DNA of 64,000 nt, from positions 37,818-101,817 of the forward strand of contig NZ_JAJUWS010000022.1 in the NCBI RefSeq assembly GCF_021390475.1, given 5' to 3'. Numbering within the stretch: the stretch's first letter is position 1; each line of letters starts with the position of its first letter. The notes beneath the pieces were generated by a model that was given only the letters and a program-made list of their open reading frames with translations, made no database searches and had not been told where the DNA came from. The position numbers and the translations under genes are program-made. Source of the DNA: Streptomyces sp. ST2-7A. Its GTDB lineage: Bacteria > Actinomycetota > Actinomycetes > Streptomycetales > Streptomycetaceae. Positions 25,899 through 38,271 of this stretch are shown here, one piece after another.

Positions 25899-28498
25899 GC
25901 GTCATGAAGACCTCCCTGCGCAACTTCTTCGCGCACAAGGGAAGGATGATCCTCTCCGGGCTGGCGGTGCTGCTCTCCGTCGCCTTCGTCTGCGGGACCC
26001 TCGTCTTCACGGCGACCATGCAGACCACCTTCGAGCGGCTCTTCGACGTCAGCGCCTCGAACGTCATGGTCACCCCCGGGTCGGGTGAGGAGGGCGCCAC
26101 CGGCGGCGGCATCGACGATATGCCGTCGATGACCGGCCGCCCCGAGACCATGCCCGGCGACCTCGCCGACACCCTGCGCGGCGTGGACGGCGTCGAGGAG
26201 GTCACCGGCACCCTCGACTCGCAGAGCGTCGTCGCGGTGGACGCCGAGAACGAGAACATCGGCCCCGCCACCGGCGCGCCCACCATCGTCGCCAACTGGA
26301 ACCCGATCGAGCTGCGCTCCATGGAGATCGTCGAGGGCTCCGCCCCCGAGGGCTCCGGCGAGGTCATGGTGGACTCCCAGACCGCCGAGTCCTCCTCGGT
26401 GGCGATCGGTGACGAGCTGCGGCTGCTGAGCGTCGGCGGCTCCTTCGCGGTCACCGTCTCCGGCATCGTGGAATTCCAGATCACCAACCCCGGCGCCACC
26501 CTGCTGTACGTCGACACCCCCACCGCGCAGGAGGTCCTGCTCGGCGGTGAGGACGGCTACACCGCCTTCTACGTGGACACCACCGACGCGGTCACCGACG
26601 AGGAGATGCGTGACCGGGTGGCCTCCGCCGTCGGCGAGGACCGGTACCTGGTGCGCACCTCCGAGCAGTTCGCGGAGGACAACCGCAACGCCCTCGGCGA
26701 GTTCCTCGACATCATCCGCTGGGTGCTGCTCGGCTTCGCCGGCATCGCCCTGCTGGTCGGGATCTTCCTGATCGTCAACACCTTCACCATGCTGGTCGCC
26801 CAGCGCACCCGGGAGATCGGTCTGTTCCGTGCCATCGGCGCGCAGCGCGGCCAGGTCAACCGCTCGGTGATGATCGAGGCGCTGCTGCTGGGCGTCGTCG
26901 GATCGATCCTCGGTTTCCTCGCCGGCATCGGCATCGCCGTCGCCCTGATGGCGATCCTGGGCGCGGTCGGCATGAACCTGAGCACCGACGACCTCACCAT
27001 CGGGTGGACGGTGCCGGTCACCGGCATCGTGCTGGGCGTCACGGTCACCCTGATCGCCGCCTGGATCCCCGCCCGCCGGGCCGGCCGCATCACCCCGATG
27101 GCGGCGCTCCAGGACGCCGGCAACCCCGGCGACGCGAAGGCGGGCCGGATCCGGGCCGCGATCGGCGCCGTGCTGCTGGTGCTCGGCACCGCCGCGCTGC
27201 TCGCCGTCACCGGCACGGAGTCCTCCGGCGCCGCGGGGCAGCTCCTGGGGGTGGGCATCCCGCTGACCCTGGTCGGCCTGGTGCTCGCCGCCCCGGCGCT
27301 GGTCGGACTGGTGATCCGCGGACTGAGCGCGGTGCTGCTGCGCTGGTTCGGCTCCATCGGCCGGCTCGCCGAGCGCAACGCCATGCGCAACCCCCGGCGC
27401 ACCGGTGCCACCGCCTCCGCGCTGATGATCGGCCTCGCGCTGGTGTCGGCGTTGGCGGTGGCCGGTGCCTCCCTGGTGGCCTCCACGGACAAGGCCATCG
27501 ACGAGACCATCGGCGCCGACTTCATCGTCCAGAGCGAGAACTTCATGCCGGTGATGCCGGAGGCGATCGCGGCGATGGGGGAGGCCGAGCACCTGACGGC
27601 GACCTCCGAGTACCGCGACATCGGTGCCGAGATCACCACGGCCGACGCCGACGAGCCCTTCGCCCAGCGGTTCGGCATGGTCGACGCGGACTACCCGCGG
27701 GTCTTCGCCGTCGATGTCGCCGAGGGGGACATCGACGAGGCCCTCGCGCCCGGCGGCTTCACGGTGACCACCGGCGTGGCCGAGGCCCGGGATCTGGCGA
27801 TCGGCGACGAGGTGGAGGTCGTGGTCGAGGGCGGTGACTCCACCACCCTGACCCTGCGGGCCATCACCCGTTCGGCGGGGGCCGCCATCGAGGGCGACTA
27901 CGCCTACATGGGCATCCCCACGGCGGAGGAGTTCGTATCCGACGAGGCCATGCCGCTCCCGTGGGCCGTCTTCGCGATGGCCGAGGAGGGGCTCCAGGCC
28001 GAGGCCAAGGCGTCGCTGGAGACGGCGCTGGAACCGTTCCCGCAGCTCGTGGTCCGCGACCAGGCCGACTACAAGGAACTGGTGCGCAGCGAGGTCGGCA
28101 TGATCCTCAACATGGTCTACGGCCTGCTGGCGCTGGCGATCATCGTGGCGGTGCTGGGCGTGATCAACACGCTGGCACTGTCGGTGGTCGAGCGCACCCG
28201 GGAGATCGGCCTGATGCGCGCCATCGGGCTCTCCCGCCGACAGTTGCGCCGGATGATCCGCCTGGAATCGGTGGTCATCGCGCTCTTCGGCGCCATCCTG
28301 GGCGTCGCCCTCGGCCTCTTCTGGGGCTGGGCCTCGCAGCAGGTCATGGCGCTGGAGGGGATCGACGTCCTGGAGATCCCGGTGGGCGTGATCGTGATCG
28401 TCTTCATCGGGTCCGCCCTGGTGGGCCTGCTGGCGGCGCTGATCCCGGCGTTCCGGGCGGGACGGATGAACATCCTGCGGGCGATCGCCACCGAGTGA
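25895..28498 (+). CDS. ABC transporter permease with two FtsX domains
   Basis: An 867-residue membrane protein of the MacB/FtsX type. The N-terminal helix (LRNFFAHKGRMILSGLAVLLSVAFVCGTLVF) is followed by an extracytoplasmic domain, then an FtsX module with QRTREIGLFRAIGAQRGQVNR. After a second extracytoplasmic domain there is another FtsX module with VERTREIGLMRAIGLSRRQLRR. Such permeases export peptides, antibiotics or lipoproteins; the substrate here is unknown. Start is the GTG at 25895 that overlaps the ATPase stop; ATG 25904 is an alternative. No regulator is adjacent. Confidence 0.93.
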   Translation: MSVMKTSLRNFFAHKGRMILSGLAVLLSVAFVCGTLVFTATMQTTFERLFDVSASNVMVTPGSGEEGATGGGIDDMPSMTGRPETMPGDLADTLRGVDGVEEVTGTLDSQSVVAVDAENENIGPATGAPTIVANWNPIELRSMEIVEGSAPEGSGEVMVDSQTAESSSVAIGDELRLLSVGGSFAVTVSGIVEFQITNPGATLLYVDTPTAQEVLLGGEDGYTAFYVDTTDAVTDEEMRDRVASAVGEDRYLVRTSEQFAEDNRNALGEFLDIIRWVLLGFAGIALLVGIFLIVNTFTMLVAQRTREIGLFRAIGAQRGQVNRSVMIEALLLGVVGSILGFLAGIGIAVALMAILGAVGMNLSTDDLTIGWTVPVTGIVLGVTVTLIAAWIPARRAGRITPMAALQDAGNPGDAKAGRIRAAIGAVLLVLGTAALLAVTGTESSGAAGQLLGVGIPLTLVGLVLAAPALVGLVIRGLSAVLLRWFGSIGRLAERNAMRNPRRTGATASALMIGLALVSALAVAGASLVASTDKAIDETIGADFIVQSENFMPVMPEAIAAMGEAEHLTATSEYRDIGAEITTADADEPFAQRFGMVDADYPRVFAVDVAEGDIDEALAPGGFTVTTGVAEARDLAIGDEVEVVVEGGDSTTLTLRAITRSAGAAIEGDYAYMGIPTAEEFVSDEAMPLPWAVFAMAEEGLQAEAKASLETALEPFPQLVVRDQADYKELVRSEVGMILNMVYGLLALAIIVAVLGVINTLALSVVERTREIGLMRAIGLSRRQLRRMIRLESVVIALFGAILGVALGLFWGWASQQVMALEGIDVLEIPVGVIVIVFIGSALVGLLAALIPAFRAGRMNILRAIATE

Positions 28499-28904
28499 CG
28501 ATCCCCGGTCGCGTGACCGCGTGACCGTGCCGTACGACCACCGCCCTCGGCGGGTCCTCCGGGGCCCGCCGGGGGCGGCGGCGCGTGCGGGGCCGGTGGT
28601 GGGCTCCGCCCCGGCCGGCGCCGGGTGAAGCGCGGGTGCGGGCGCGGAACCCGGGGCGGCGAGTACCGCTCCCCGGGTCGTGCGGGGCCGGCCCCGCACC
28701 GCCGACGGCACCGGGGACACCGGGGGAAGCCGGCCGGGGCCATCCGGCCGGCGCGGGGAGAGACGGGGCGCGGCCACCCCCGCGCGCTCCCGGCACACCA
28801 CTGCGCGCCCTCCCGATGGGGGACAGAATCGGGGGAAGCGGATCCGAGCGATCCTACGATCGGGAGTGAGTGCGGTGACCCGTGAGCACGACAGGAGACC
28901 GGAT
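28499..28904. other. Intergenic region before the Uma2 gene
   Basis: About 400 bases with no intact gene. It carries a 24-bp exact copy of an internal piece of the following Uma2 gene (listed separately). Confidence 0.5.
28650..28673. repeat. 24-bp copy of an internal Uma2 gene segment
   Basis: Bases 28650-28673 are identical to 29371-29394 inside the Uma2 coding sequence, in the same orientation. Flanks do not match, so this is either a remnant of a decayed duplicate or a micro-duplication. Confidence 0.7.
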
Positions 28905-29543
28905 GTGGCGATGACCGTGGTCGGACCCCGTACCGGCACCCCTCTGCTGGACGCGGCCGAGGGGTTGTACGACTCCCTGCCCGGTCACCGCGTGGAAATC
29001 GTCGGAGGGCGCCTCGTCGTGACCCCGCCACCGGACTCCGGGCACGCCCGCTCCCTCACCCGCCTGACCTTCGCTCTGGCACCGTTCCAGGGCCACGGCA
29101 CCGAGGTGGTGCAGGGGGTCGGGTTGTGGTTGCCCACCGGCGAAGAGGACTACGCGGTGCCGGACCTGGCCGTGGTGGGGGTCGGCTTCGGCAAGCACGT
29201 GGTCGCGTTCAACTGCTGCGAGCCGGAGGTCTTCCGCATGGTCGTGGAGATCACCTCGAGCAACCGGATCACCGACCTGACGGCCAAGCCGCAGAGTTAC
29301 GCCGCCGCGGGTGTGCCCGTGTACGTGGTGGGGGACCGCCGGCGGCGGGAGGTGGTGGTCTTCGCCGATCCCCGGGGCGGCGAGTACCGCTCCCGCGCCG
29401 TGTACCCGTCGGGGGAGACCTTCGTCGTGCCGGAGGTGGTGCGGGCGGGGTCGGGGTTCCCGGCGGATCCCGGAAACCGGGGGTCGGACGGGCCGGGTCG
29501 GCCGGTGGAACTCGATGTCGACGACTTCCTGATCATCGAGTGA
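28905..29543 (+). CDS. Uma2-family putative restriction endonuclease-like protein
   Basis: A 212-residue protein of the Uma2 family, which has the PD-(D/E)XK nuclease fold. Visible core: HRVEIVGGRLVVTPPP, the acidic YAVPDLAVVGVG, and VVEITSSNRITDLTAKPQSYAAAGVPVYVVGD with the E...K pair. These families are abundant in cyanobacteria and Streptomyces and their targets are unknown. The GTG at 28905 has AGGAG 7 nt upstream; the ATG two codons later is an alternative. It lies alone between the ABC operon and mfd. Confidence 0.85.
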   Translation: MAMTVVGPRTGTPLLDAAEGLYDSLPGHRVEIVGGRLVVTPPPDSGHARSLTRLTFALAPFQGHGTEVVQGVGLWLPTGEEDYAVPDLAVVGVGFGKHVVAFNCCEPEVFRMVVEITSSNRITDLTAKPQSYAAAGVPVYVVGDRRRREVVVFADPRGGEYRSRAVYPSGETFVVPEVVRAGSGFPADPGNRGSDGPGRPVELDVDDFLIIE

Positions 29544-29700
29544 TCCCGGTCGTCGGGTGAACAGATCGCGTCGGTCCGACACCCGGTACCGGCGTCGGGC
29601 GCCGGGTGTCGCCGGGCGGGCGTAGGGTGGGAACCCCGGCCCGTTCCACGTGTCGGGCCTTTCGCGTGTTTCCCCGCTCCCCATCCGGGATGGTCTCCTC

Positions 29701-33267
<3,567 letters not shown>

Positions 33268-33628
33268 CCGGCCGGGCGGGGGCCGGTCGGTCCGGTGACC
33301 GGCCGATCCGAGGGCCCGGGGGGACCGATCGGCTCGGCTCCGGCGTGTTCCGGCGCCCCGGGGACCGCCCCCGGGCCCGATCACCCCGGGTCCGGTCGGG
33401 GAGCCCGGGCCCGGGGCCGCCGACATCCCACCGACCCCCGGCACCCTCCAACGCCCCCGCCCCGCCCCGACCGACCCGCTGTCGGCGCGCCCCCGCCCCC
33501 TTCGTCCGCTCCCCGCCCCTCCCCTCGCCGAGCGGCGGACGGCGGCCCCGGACAGCGATATCCTCATCGTGTCCCCTGTCATGGGGGAGCGTGTCGCGCA
33601 ACCACCGAAGGGGAGGGAGGAAGCGCCG
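33268..33628. other. Spacer after mfd
   Basis: About 360 bases, GC-rich, with no supported gene. Several GGCCGG inverted repeats just after the mfd stop could act as a terminator, but no single clean hairpin was picked out. Confidence 0.5.
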
Positions 33629-34501
33629 ATGTACGGTCAGCCGTCCGGACCCGCTTTCACACCGGCGCCGAGGCCCCTGTACACCGGTCCCCGGGTGGTC
33701 GTCCCACGCCTGCTCCTCGCCTGCGTACCGATCGTCTCGCTCGGGATACTCGCCTGGGTCCCCTCGCTGAGAATGGCCCTCCAGGGCCGCCGCAACCGGG
33801 ACTGGGTGGTGCTCTGCGTCTGGGTCACGACCACCCTGACCTACATCGTGGTGCTCGCGGAGTCCCCGGACGAGGCCGTGGACGGCCCCTTCGCCTACTG
33901 GTTCGCGGTGTTGTTCATGCTGGCGCACATGGGTGGGGCCGCGCTGCACGCCATCCTCGGCGACATGGCGGTGCAGAAGCACCGACGCCACCGGGACACC
34001 CCGCCCGCCGGCTACCCCGGGCCCATCGGCCACCACTTCCACACCGGCCCGGCCTATGGCTATCCCGGTCCCGGCACGCCGGGCGTGTCGGGACCGGTGG
34101 GCGTGTCGGGGACGCGGGCCCCCCAGCCCGGCCCGACCGGCCCCCTCGGCGGCCCGGCGCCGTTCCACACCTCGACCCCCGTCCCCTCCTCGCCGCCCCC
34201 CTCGACCCCCGTCCGGATGTCCGCGCCGTCGCCCGCGCCGACGCCGTCCGGCAGGCCCCCCGCGTCCGTCCCCGGCCACGCGGCCCCGCCGACGGTCCCG
34301 GTCCCCCACCGGGCGCCCGGTCCGGCCCCCGCCGCACCCCCCGGCGGCGCCGTTCCCCTCGGCAAGTCCGCCTCCGGTCCCGTCCCCGCGGAGCCGTCGC
34401 TCCCGTCCGACGCCCCGACGCCCGCCTCCCACCGGATGCGTCAGGTCGCCTCCGAACTCGACGAGCTCGACGACTGGCTGCGCGGCGGGGACCAGCGGTG
34501 A
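33629..34501 (+). CDS. Membrane protein with Pro-rich cytoplasmic tail, partner of the kinase gene
   Basis: A 290-residue protein with three hydrophobic segments at about 25-48, 60-78 and 90-112, followed by about 150 residues of Pro/Gly/Ala/Ser-rich sequence and a short C-terminal helix ending SELDELDDWLRGGDQR. Family not recognised. The ATG at 33629 is preceded by GGGAGGGAGG. Its TGA overlaps the GTG of the Ser/Thr kinase by 4 bp, so the two are co-translated; a membrane anchor or substrate of that kinase is a reasonable inference. Confidence 0.75.
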   Translation: MYGQPSGPAFTPAPRPLYTGPRVVVPRLLLACVPIVSLGILAWVPSLRMALQGRRNRDWVVLCVWVTTTLTYIVVLAESPDEAVDGPFAYWFAVLFMLAHMGGAALHAILGDMAVQKHRRHRDTPPAGYPGPIGHHFHTGPAYGYPGPGTPGVSGPVGVSGTRAPQPGPTGPLGGPAPFHTSTPVPSSPPPSTPVRMSAPSPAPTPSGRPPASVPGHAAPPTVPVPHRAPGPAPAAPPGGAVPLGKSASGPVPAEPSLPSDAPTPASHRMRQVASELDELDDWLRGGDQR

Positions 34502-35778
34502 CCCCTCGGCTCCTGGCCGGCCGCTACCAACTCGGCGAACCGCTCGGCAAGGGCGGCATGGGGGAGGTCTGGGCCGGCCGCGACACGGCCCTGGGCGGCC
34601 GACGGGTCGCCGTCAAACTCATGCACTCCGGCCGCCTCGCCGCCGTGACCGGCACCGCGGAGCCCGAGGAACTGCGGCGCCGCTTCCTGCGCGAGGCCCG
34701 GGCCACCGCCCGGCTGGACCACCCCTCCCTGGTCGCCGTGCACGACGCCGGCGCCGAGGAGGACTGGCTCTACCTGGTCATGCAGCTCATCGAGGGCTCC
34801 GACCTCGCCGACCACCGGGCCGAGAACGAGCCCTATCCGTGGTCGTGGACGGTGGCGGTGCTCGCGCAGCTCGCCTCGGCGCTGGTCGCCGTCCACAGCG
34901 GGGGCATCGTGCACCGGGACCTCAAGCCCGGCAACGCGATGGTCCGACCCGACGGCCGGGTCACCGTTCTCGACCTGGGCATCGCGGCGGTCCGCGAGGA
35001 CGAGGACACCCGCCTCACCCGCACCGGCATCCTGTTGGGCACCCCTCTGTACATGGCGCCCGAACAGGCCCTGGGCGGCACCCCCGCCGGGCCCCCCGCC
35101 GACCTGTACGCGCTGGGCGTGATCGGCTACGAACTGCTCACCGGACGGGTCCCGTTCACCGCCGGCAACGCCACCGGCCTGCTCTACCGCAAGCTGCACG
35201 AGGAACCCGAGCCCGCCGCCTCGCTGCGTCCGGGCGTGCCGGAGGAGCTGCCCCGCCTGCTGCACCGGCTGCTCGACCGCGAACCCGAGCGACGCCCCGT
35301 CGACGCGCACGCCCTCTTCGCCGAACTGGAGCCGCTGCTGGAGCGGCCCGATCCGGAGGCGCCGCCGGGCGCGGCCGTGCCGATGGACCCCACCCGCCCG
35401 TTCCGCCGCCCCCTGGCACCCTGGCCGCCGGTGCGCCCCGCCGGCGGCCCGCACCCGGACCCGGAGTTGGCCGCCACCATCGGCGAGGTCAAGCGTCTGC
35501 TGGCGGTCGGCGAGTACACCCGGGTGGCGGAGCTGCTCAGCCACGCGGTGCCGGTGGCGACGGCCCGGCACGGGGACTCCTCCCGGGTGGTGCGCTCGCT
35601 GCGCAAGCAGTACGCGGCCACCCTCCTGGACACCGGCCAGTACGCCCGCGCGCTGCCGGAGATCCGGCGATTGCTCCACGACCTCGCCGCCGACCTGGAC
35701 CCGCGCGACCCCGTCCTGGCCCAGTTGCGCGAGGACGAGCGACTGTGCGTGCAGCGGCTGCGCGGCGGGGTGCGCTGA
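34498..35778 (+). CDS. Soluble Ser/Thr protein kinase (Hanks type) with TPR-like C-terminus
   Basis: A 426-residue kinase. Kinase subdomains are intact: Gly loop GKGGMGEVWAGRD, invariant Lys in VAVKLM, catalytic loop IVHRDLKPGN, DLG in place of DFG, activation segment GTPLYMAPEQ. The DLG variant is common in bacterial PknB-like enzymes. There is no transmembrane helix or PASTA repeat; the C-terminal 120 residues are helical and repeat-like (TIGEVKRLLAVGEYTRVAELLSHA). It starts at the GTG overlapping the preceding membrane-protein stop, so membrane recruitment through that partner is plausible. Confidence 0.9.
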   Translation: MTPRLLAGRYQLGEPLGKGGMGEVWAGRDTALGGRRVAVKLMHSGRLAAVTGTAEPEELRRRFLREARATARLDHPSLVAVHDAGAEEDWLYLVMQLIEGSDLADHRAENEPYPWSWTVAVLAQLASALVAVHSGGIVHRDLKPGNAMVRPDGRVTVLDLGIAAVREDEDTRLTRTGILLGTPLYMAPEQALGGTPAGPPADLYALGVIGYELLTGRVPFTAGNATGLLYRKLHEEPEPAASLRPGVPEELPRLLHRLLDREPERRPVDAHALFAELEPLLERPDPEAPPGAAVPMDPTRPFRRPLAPWPPVRPAGGPHPDPELAATIGEVKRLLAVGEYTRVAELLSHAVPVATARHGDSSRVVRSLRKQYAATLLDTGQYARALPEIRRLLHDLAADLDPRDPVLAQLREDERLCVQRLRGGVR

Positions 35779-36002
35779 CCCGGCCGTGCCGACATCGGGC
35801 GTGCCGACCCCGGGTGGGCGGTTTCCCCGGGCGTCGGAGGGCGCGGGGGAGGACGGGAGGCGGTCCGGGCGTCACGGAACGGGACGCGTCCGTCCCGGGC
35901 ACGGCGGGCCGGGCGGCACCGGCCCCGCGAGCACCGGACGGGACGACCCGCGGACGACGGCGGAGCGACCCCCGCACCGGTACGGGGGTCGGAAATGCCG
36001 AA

Positions 36003-36021
36003 GGGCCGGGAAACCCGGCCC
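36003..36021 (-). terminator. Terminator of tRNA-Gln
   Basis: An 8-bp perfect stem (GGGCCGGG / CCCGGCCC) with a 3-nt loop lies 6 nt beyond the 3' end of the minus-strand tRNA. Confidence 0.7.
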
Positions 36022-36027
36022 CGGCCA

Positions 36028-36103
36028 TGGCTCCGCCGGCTGGATTCGAACCAGCACTACAAGGATTCAAAGTCCTGCGGGCTACCGGTTACCCCACGGC
36101 GGA
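36028..36103 (-). tRNA. tRNA-Gln (anticodon UUG)
   Basis: On the minus strand a 76-nt cloverleaf begins TCCGCCG and ends CGGCGGAGCCA, so CCA is encoded. The T-arm GCTGG-TTCGAAT-CCAGC is perfect, and the anticodon loop CTTTGAA gives anticodon TTG. The 7-bp acceptor stem pairs fully. Confidence 0.9.
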
Positions 36104-36210
36104 TCGCAGCACAGACCCTACCCGAGGTCGGGAGCGCCGCGCGCCGTCCTCCCCGTACCTCCACCGGGTCACCCGAAAAGGGGTCGACAAGCGGTCGTAG
36201 TCTGGTGTCC

Positions 36211-37824
36211 ATGACGGAAACGGGGGTGGAGCCGCGACGCGCCGACGCGCGCGCTTCCGGGGCCGGGGACGGCCCCTCCCGGTCACCGTCGGGATTCCTG
36301 TGGTGGTCCCGACGGCGCGGCGCGCTGCTCGACATCGGGCTCGCCCTGATCTCCGTCGTCGAATGCGCCGTCCAGGGCATCGTCTTCGCGAGCCGTGCCG
36401 GTCTCCCGGCGCCGCCGGTCATGCTGTTCGGCGCGCTCGCCGGGTCGTTGCTGGTACTGCGCCGCCGCTCCCCGGTGGCCGTCATCCTGATCGCCATCGC
36501 GGTGCTCCCCGCCCAGATGGGCTGGGTGATGGCCTTCGTCGGCCTCTACACCCTGGCCACCTCCGAGGTGCCGCGCCGGATGGTCGCCTGCTTCGCGGGC
36601 ATGGTCGGGCTGGGCTCGATCCTGGTCTCCGTGCTCTCCCTGGACGGCGGTGACCTGTACCGGGATCAGGGCCTGCCGACCTGGTTCATCCTGCTCGTCT
36701 CGACGATGTTCGCGATGCTGACCGTCTTCCCGCCGGTCCTGCTCGGCCTGTACGTGCGGGCGCGGCGCCGGTTGGTGGAGTCGCTGCGCGAGCGCGCCGA
36801 CGGTCTGGAACGGGAGCTGGCGCTCCTCGCCGAACGGGCCGGGGAGCGGGCCGAATGGGCACGCCGGGAGGAACGCACCCGGATAGCCCGGGAGATGCAC
36901 GACGTGGTGGCCCACCGCGTCTCGCTCATGGTGGTGCACTCGGCGGCACTGGCGGCCGTGGTCCGGGAGGACCCGGAGCGGGCGGCGGAGAACGCCGGCC
37001 TCATCGGCGACATGGGTCGCCGGGCGCTCACCGAGTTGCGCACCATGTTGGGCGTGCTGCGGGCGGACGAGACCGGGTCGGTCGACGACACGGCGATCGG
37101 CGCCCCGGGCCCGGGTACCGGGCGCCGGTCGGTGCCCCCGGCCGGCGGTGCCCCGGACTCCGACCCCCGTACGGGCCCCGACGGGGAACCCGGGCCCTCC
37201 GAGGGCACCTCCTCCGGCGATCGTCCCCCCGGCGACGACTCCGGCCGCGGTGCCGACACGGCCCGCTCCGCGCCCGGCACCGGCACCGGCGGGGACCCCG
37301 CCGACGACGGGGGATCACCGGGGTCGGGAGCCCCGGCCTCCCCGCGTTCCGGCGGGCACGGTGCGGGCGGCTACGGCGCCGATTCGGACGGTTTCACCGA
37401 TCCGGCGGACACCGGCCCCCGCCTGTGCGACCTCTCCGATCTCGTCGCGCAGTCCCGGGCGGCGGGCATGGAGGTGCGGCTCTCGATGGAGGGGACCGTG
37501 CGCGAGCACCCGCCGGTGGTGGAGCGGACCGCTTACCGGGTGGTCCAGGAGGCGCTGACCAACGTGCACAAGCACGCCGCCGGCGCGTCCACGCTGGTGC
37601 GGGTGGCCCACCGCGAGGAGGAGTTGGCCGTTCAGGTCCGCAACGACCCGCCGCCGGACGCCTCCGACACCGACCCGGTGCTGCCCAGCGGCGGCAACGG
37701 TCTGGTCGGCATGAGGGAACGGGTCAGGGCGCTGGGGGGCGGCTTCGTCTGCGGGGCCACCCCGGAGGGCGGCTTCCGGGTCTCGGCGGTGCTGCCGGAT
37801 CGGGCCGGCCGGCCCGTGCGCTGA
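36211..37824 (+). CDS. Orphan sensor histidine kinase (HisKA_3 / NarL-partner type) with a long linker insert
   Basis: A 537-residue membrane sensor. Five or six hydrophobic segments occupy about residues 30-185. A coiled-coil then leads to the HisKA_3 box RTRIAREMHDVVAHRVSLMVVHS with the phospho-accepting His, and the HATPase core has RTAYRVVQEALTNVHKHA (N box) and GGNGLVGMRERVRALGGG (G box). Between the two modules lies a Pro/Gly/Asp-rich insert of about 110 residues. This kinase type normally pairs with a LuxR/NarL response regulator, but none is adjacent. The ATG at 36211 (MTETGVEP) has only a weak ribosome binding site. Confidence 0.9.
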   Translation: MTETGVEPRRADARASGAGDGPSRSPSGFLWWSRRRGALLDIGLALISVVECAVQGIVFASRAGLPAPPVMLFGALAGSLLVLRRRSPVAVILIAIAVLPAQMGWVMAFVGLYTLATSEVPRRMVACFAGMVGLGSILVSVLSLDGGDLYRDQGLPTWFILLVSTMFAMLTVFPPVLLGLYVRARRRLVESLRERADGLERELALLAERAGERAEWARREERTRIAREMHDVVAHRVSLMVVHSAALAAVVREDPERAAENAGLIGDMGRRALTELRTMLGVLRADETGSVDDTAIGAPGPGTGRRSVPPAGGAPDSDPRTGPDGEPGPSEGTSSGDRPPGDDSGRGADTARSAPGTGTGGDPADDGGSPGSGAPASPRSGGHGAGGYGADSDGFTDPADTGPRLCDLSDLVAQSRAAGMEVRLSMEGTVREHPPVVERTAYRVVQEALTNVHKHAAGASTLVRVAHREEELAVQVRNDPPPDASDTDPVLPSGGNGLVGMRERVRALGGGFVCGATPEGGFRVSAVLPDRAGRPVR

Positions 37825-38271
37825 GCCACCGGGGCGCGCGCCCCTCGCCCCCCTGTTCGCCGGTCCCGTGGGGCCCGCCGGTGGGAGGCCGCGTGTCGGC
37901 GGGGACCGGACCGGGCCCCCGACCGACGAACCGGAGACGGCCCCGACGGGGACGCGGGCGGGCCGACGACGGCCGGTGGTGGGAGGTTCCCCTCCGGGAC
38001 GGCGCGCCCCCGGGTGGTCCCCGCTCTCCGGCGAGGTGGACCGCGGTGGGGCATGCCCCGGATCCCGGATCGCCGAGCTCCCGCTCCCGTCGGTCCCCGG
38101 CTCCCGCCCCGGGTCCGGGCCGATGGCCTTCATCCTTCTGTTCGCCGGCCTCGACACCACCGTCAATGTGATCGGGAACGGTGCCCCCGCTCCCGCCCCG
38201 CTCCCGCCCCGCCCCCGGCTCCGTGGCCGCCCCGGTCCCGCCGTCCCGCCGGTGGGGGATACGGTCGAGGC
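37825..38271. other. Spacer containing a P450 remnant
   Basis: About 450 bases with no intact gene between the histidine kinase and the P450. It contains the 61-bp piece of P450-like sequence listed next. Confidence 0.6.
38121..38181 (+). pseudogene. Isolated I-helix fragment of a cytochrome P450
   Basis: These 61 bases match 39083-39143 inside the downstream P450 gene at 53 of 61 positions. They translate to MAFILLFAGLDTTVNVIGNG against MAFILLFAGFETTVNLIGNG. Five of the eight differences are synonymous and the rest are conservative. The flanks show no P450 similarity, so this looks like a leftover of a diverged second P450 gene or a short ectopic copy. Confidence 0.75.

Noticed and set aside
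25595..28939. A minus-strand open frame of 1114 codons opposite the ABC permease
   Set aside because: Shadow of the permease: His/Gln/Asp-rich composition and no motifs.
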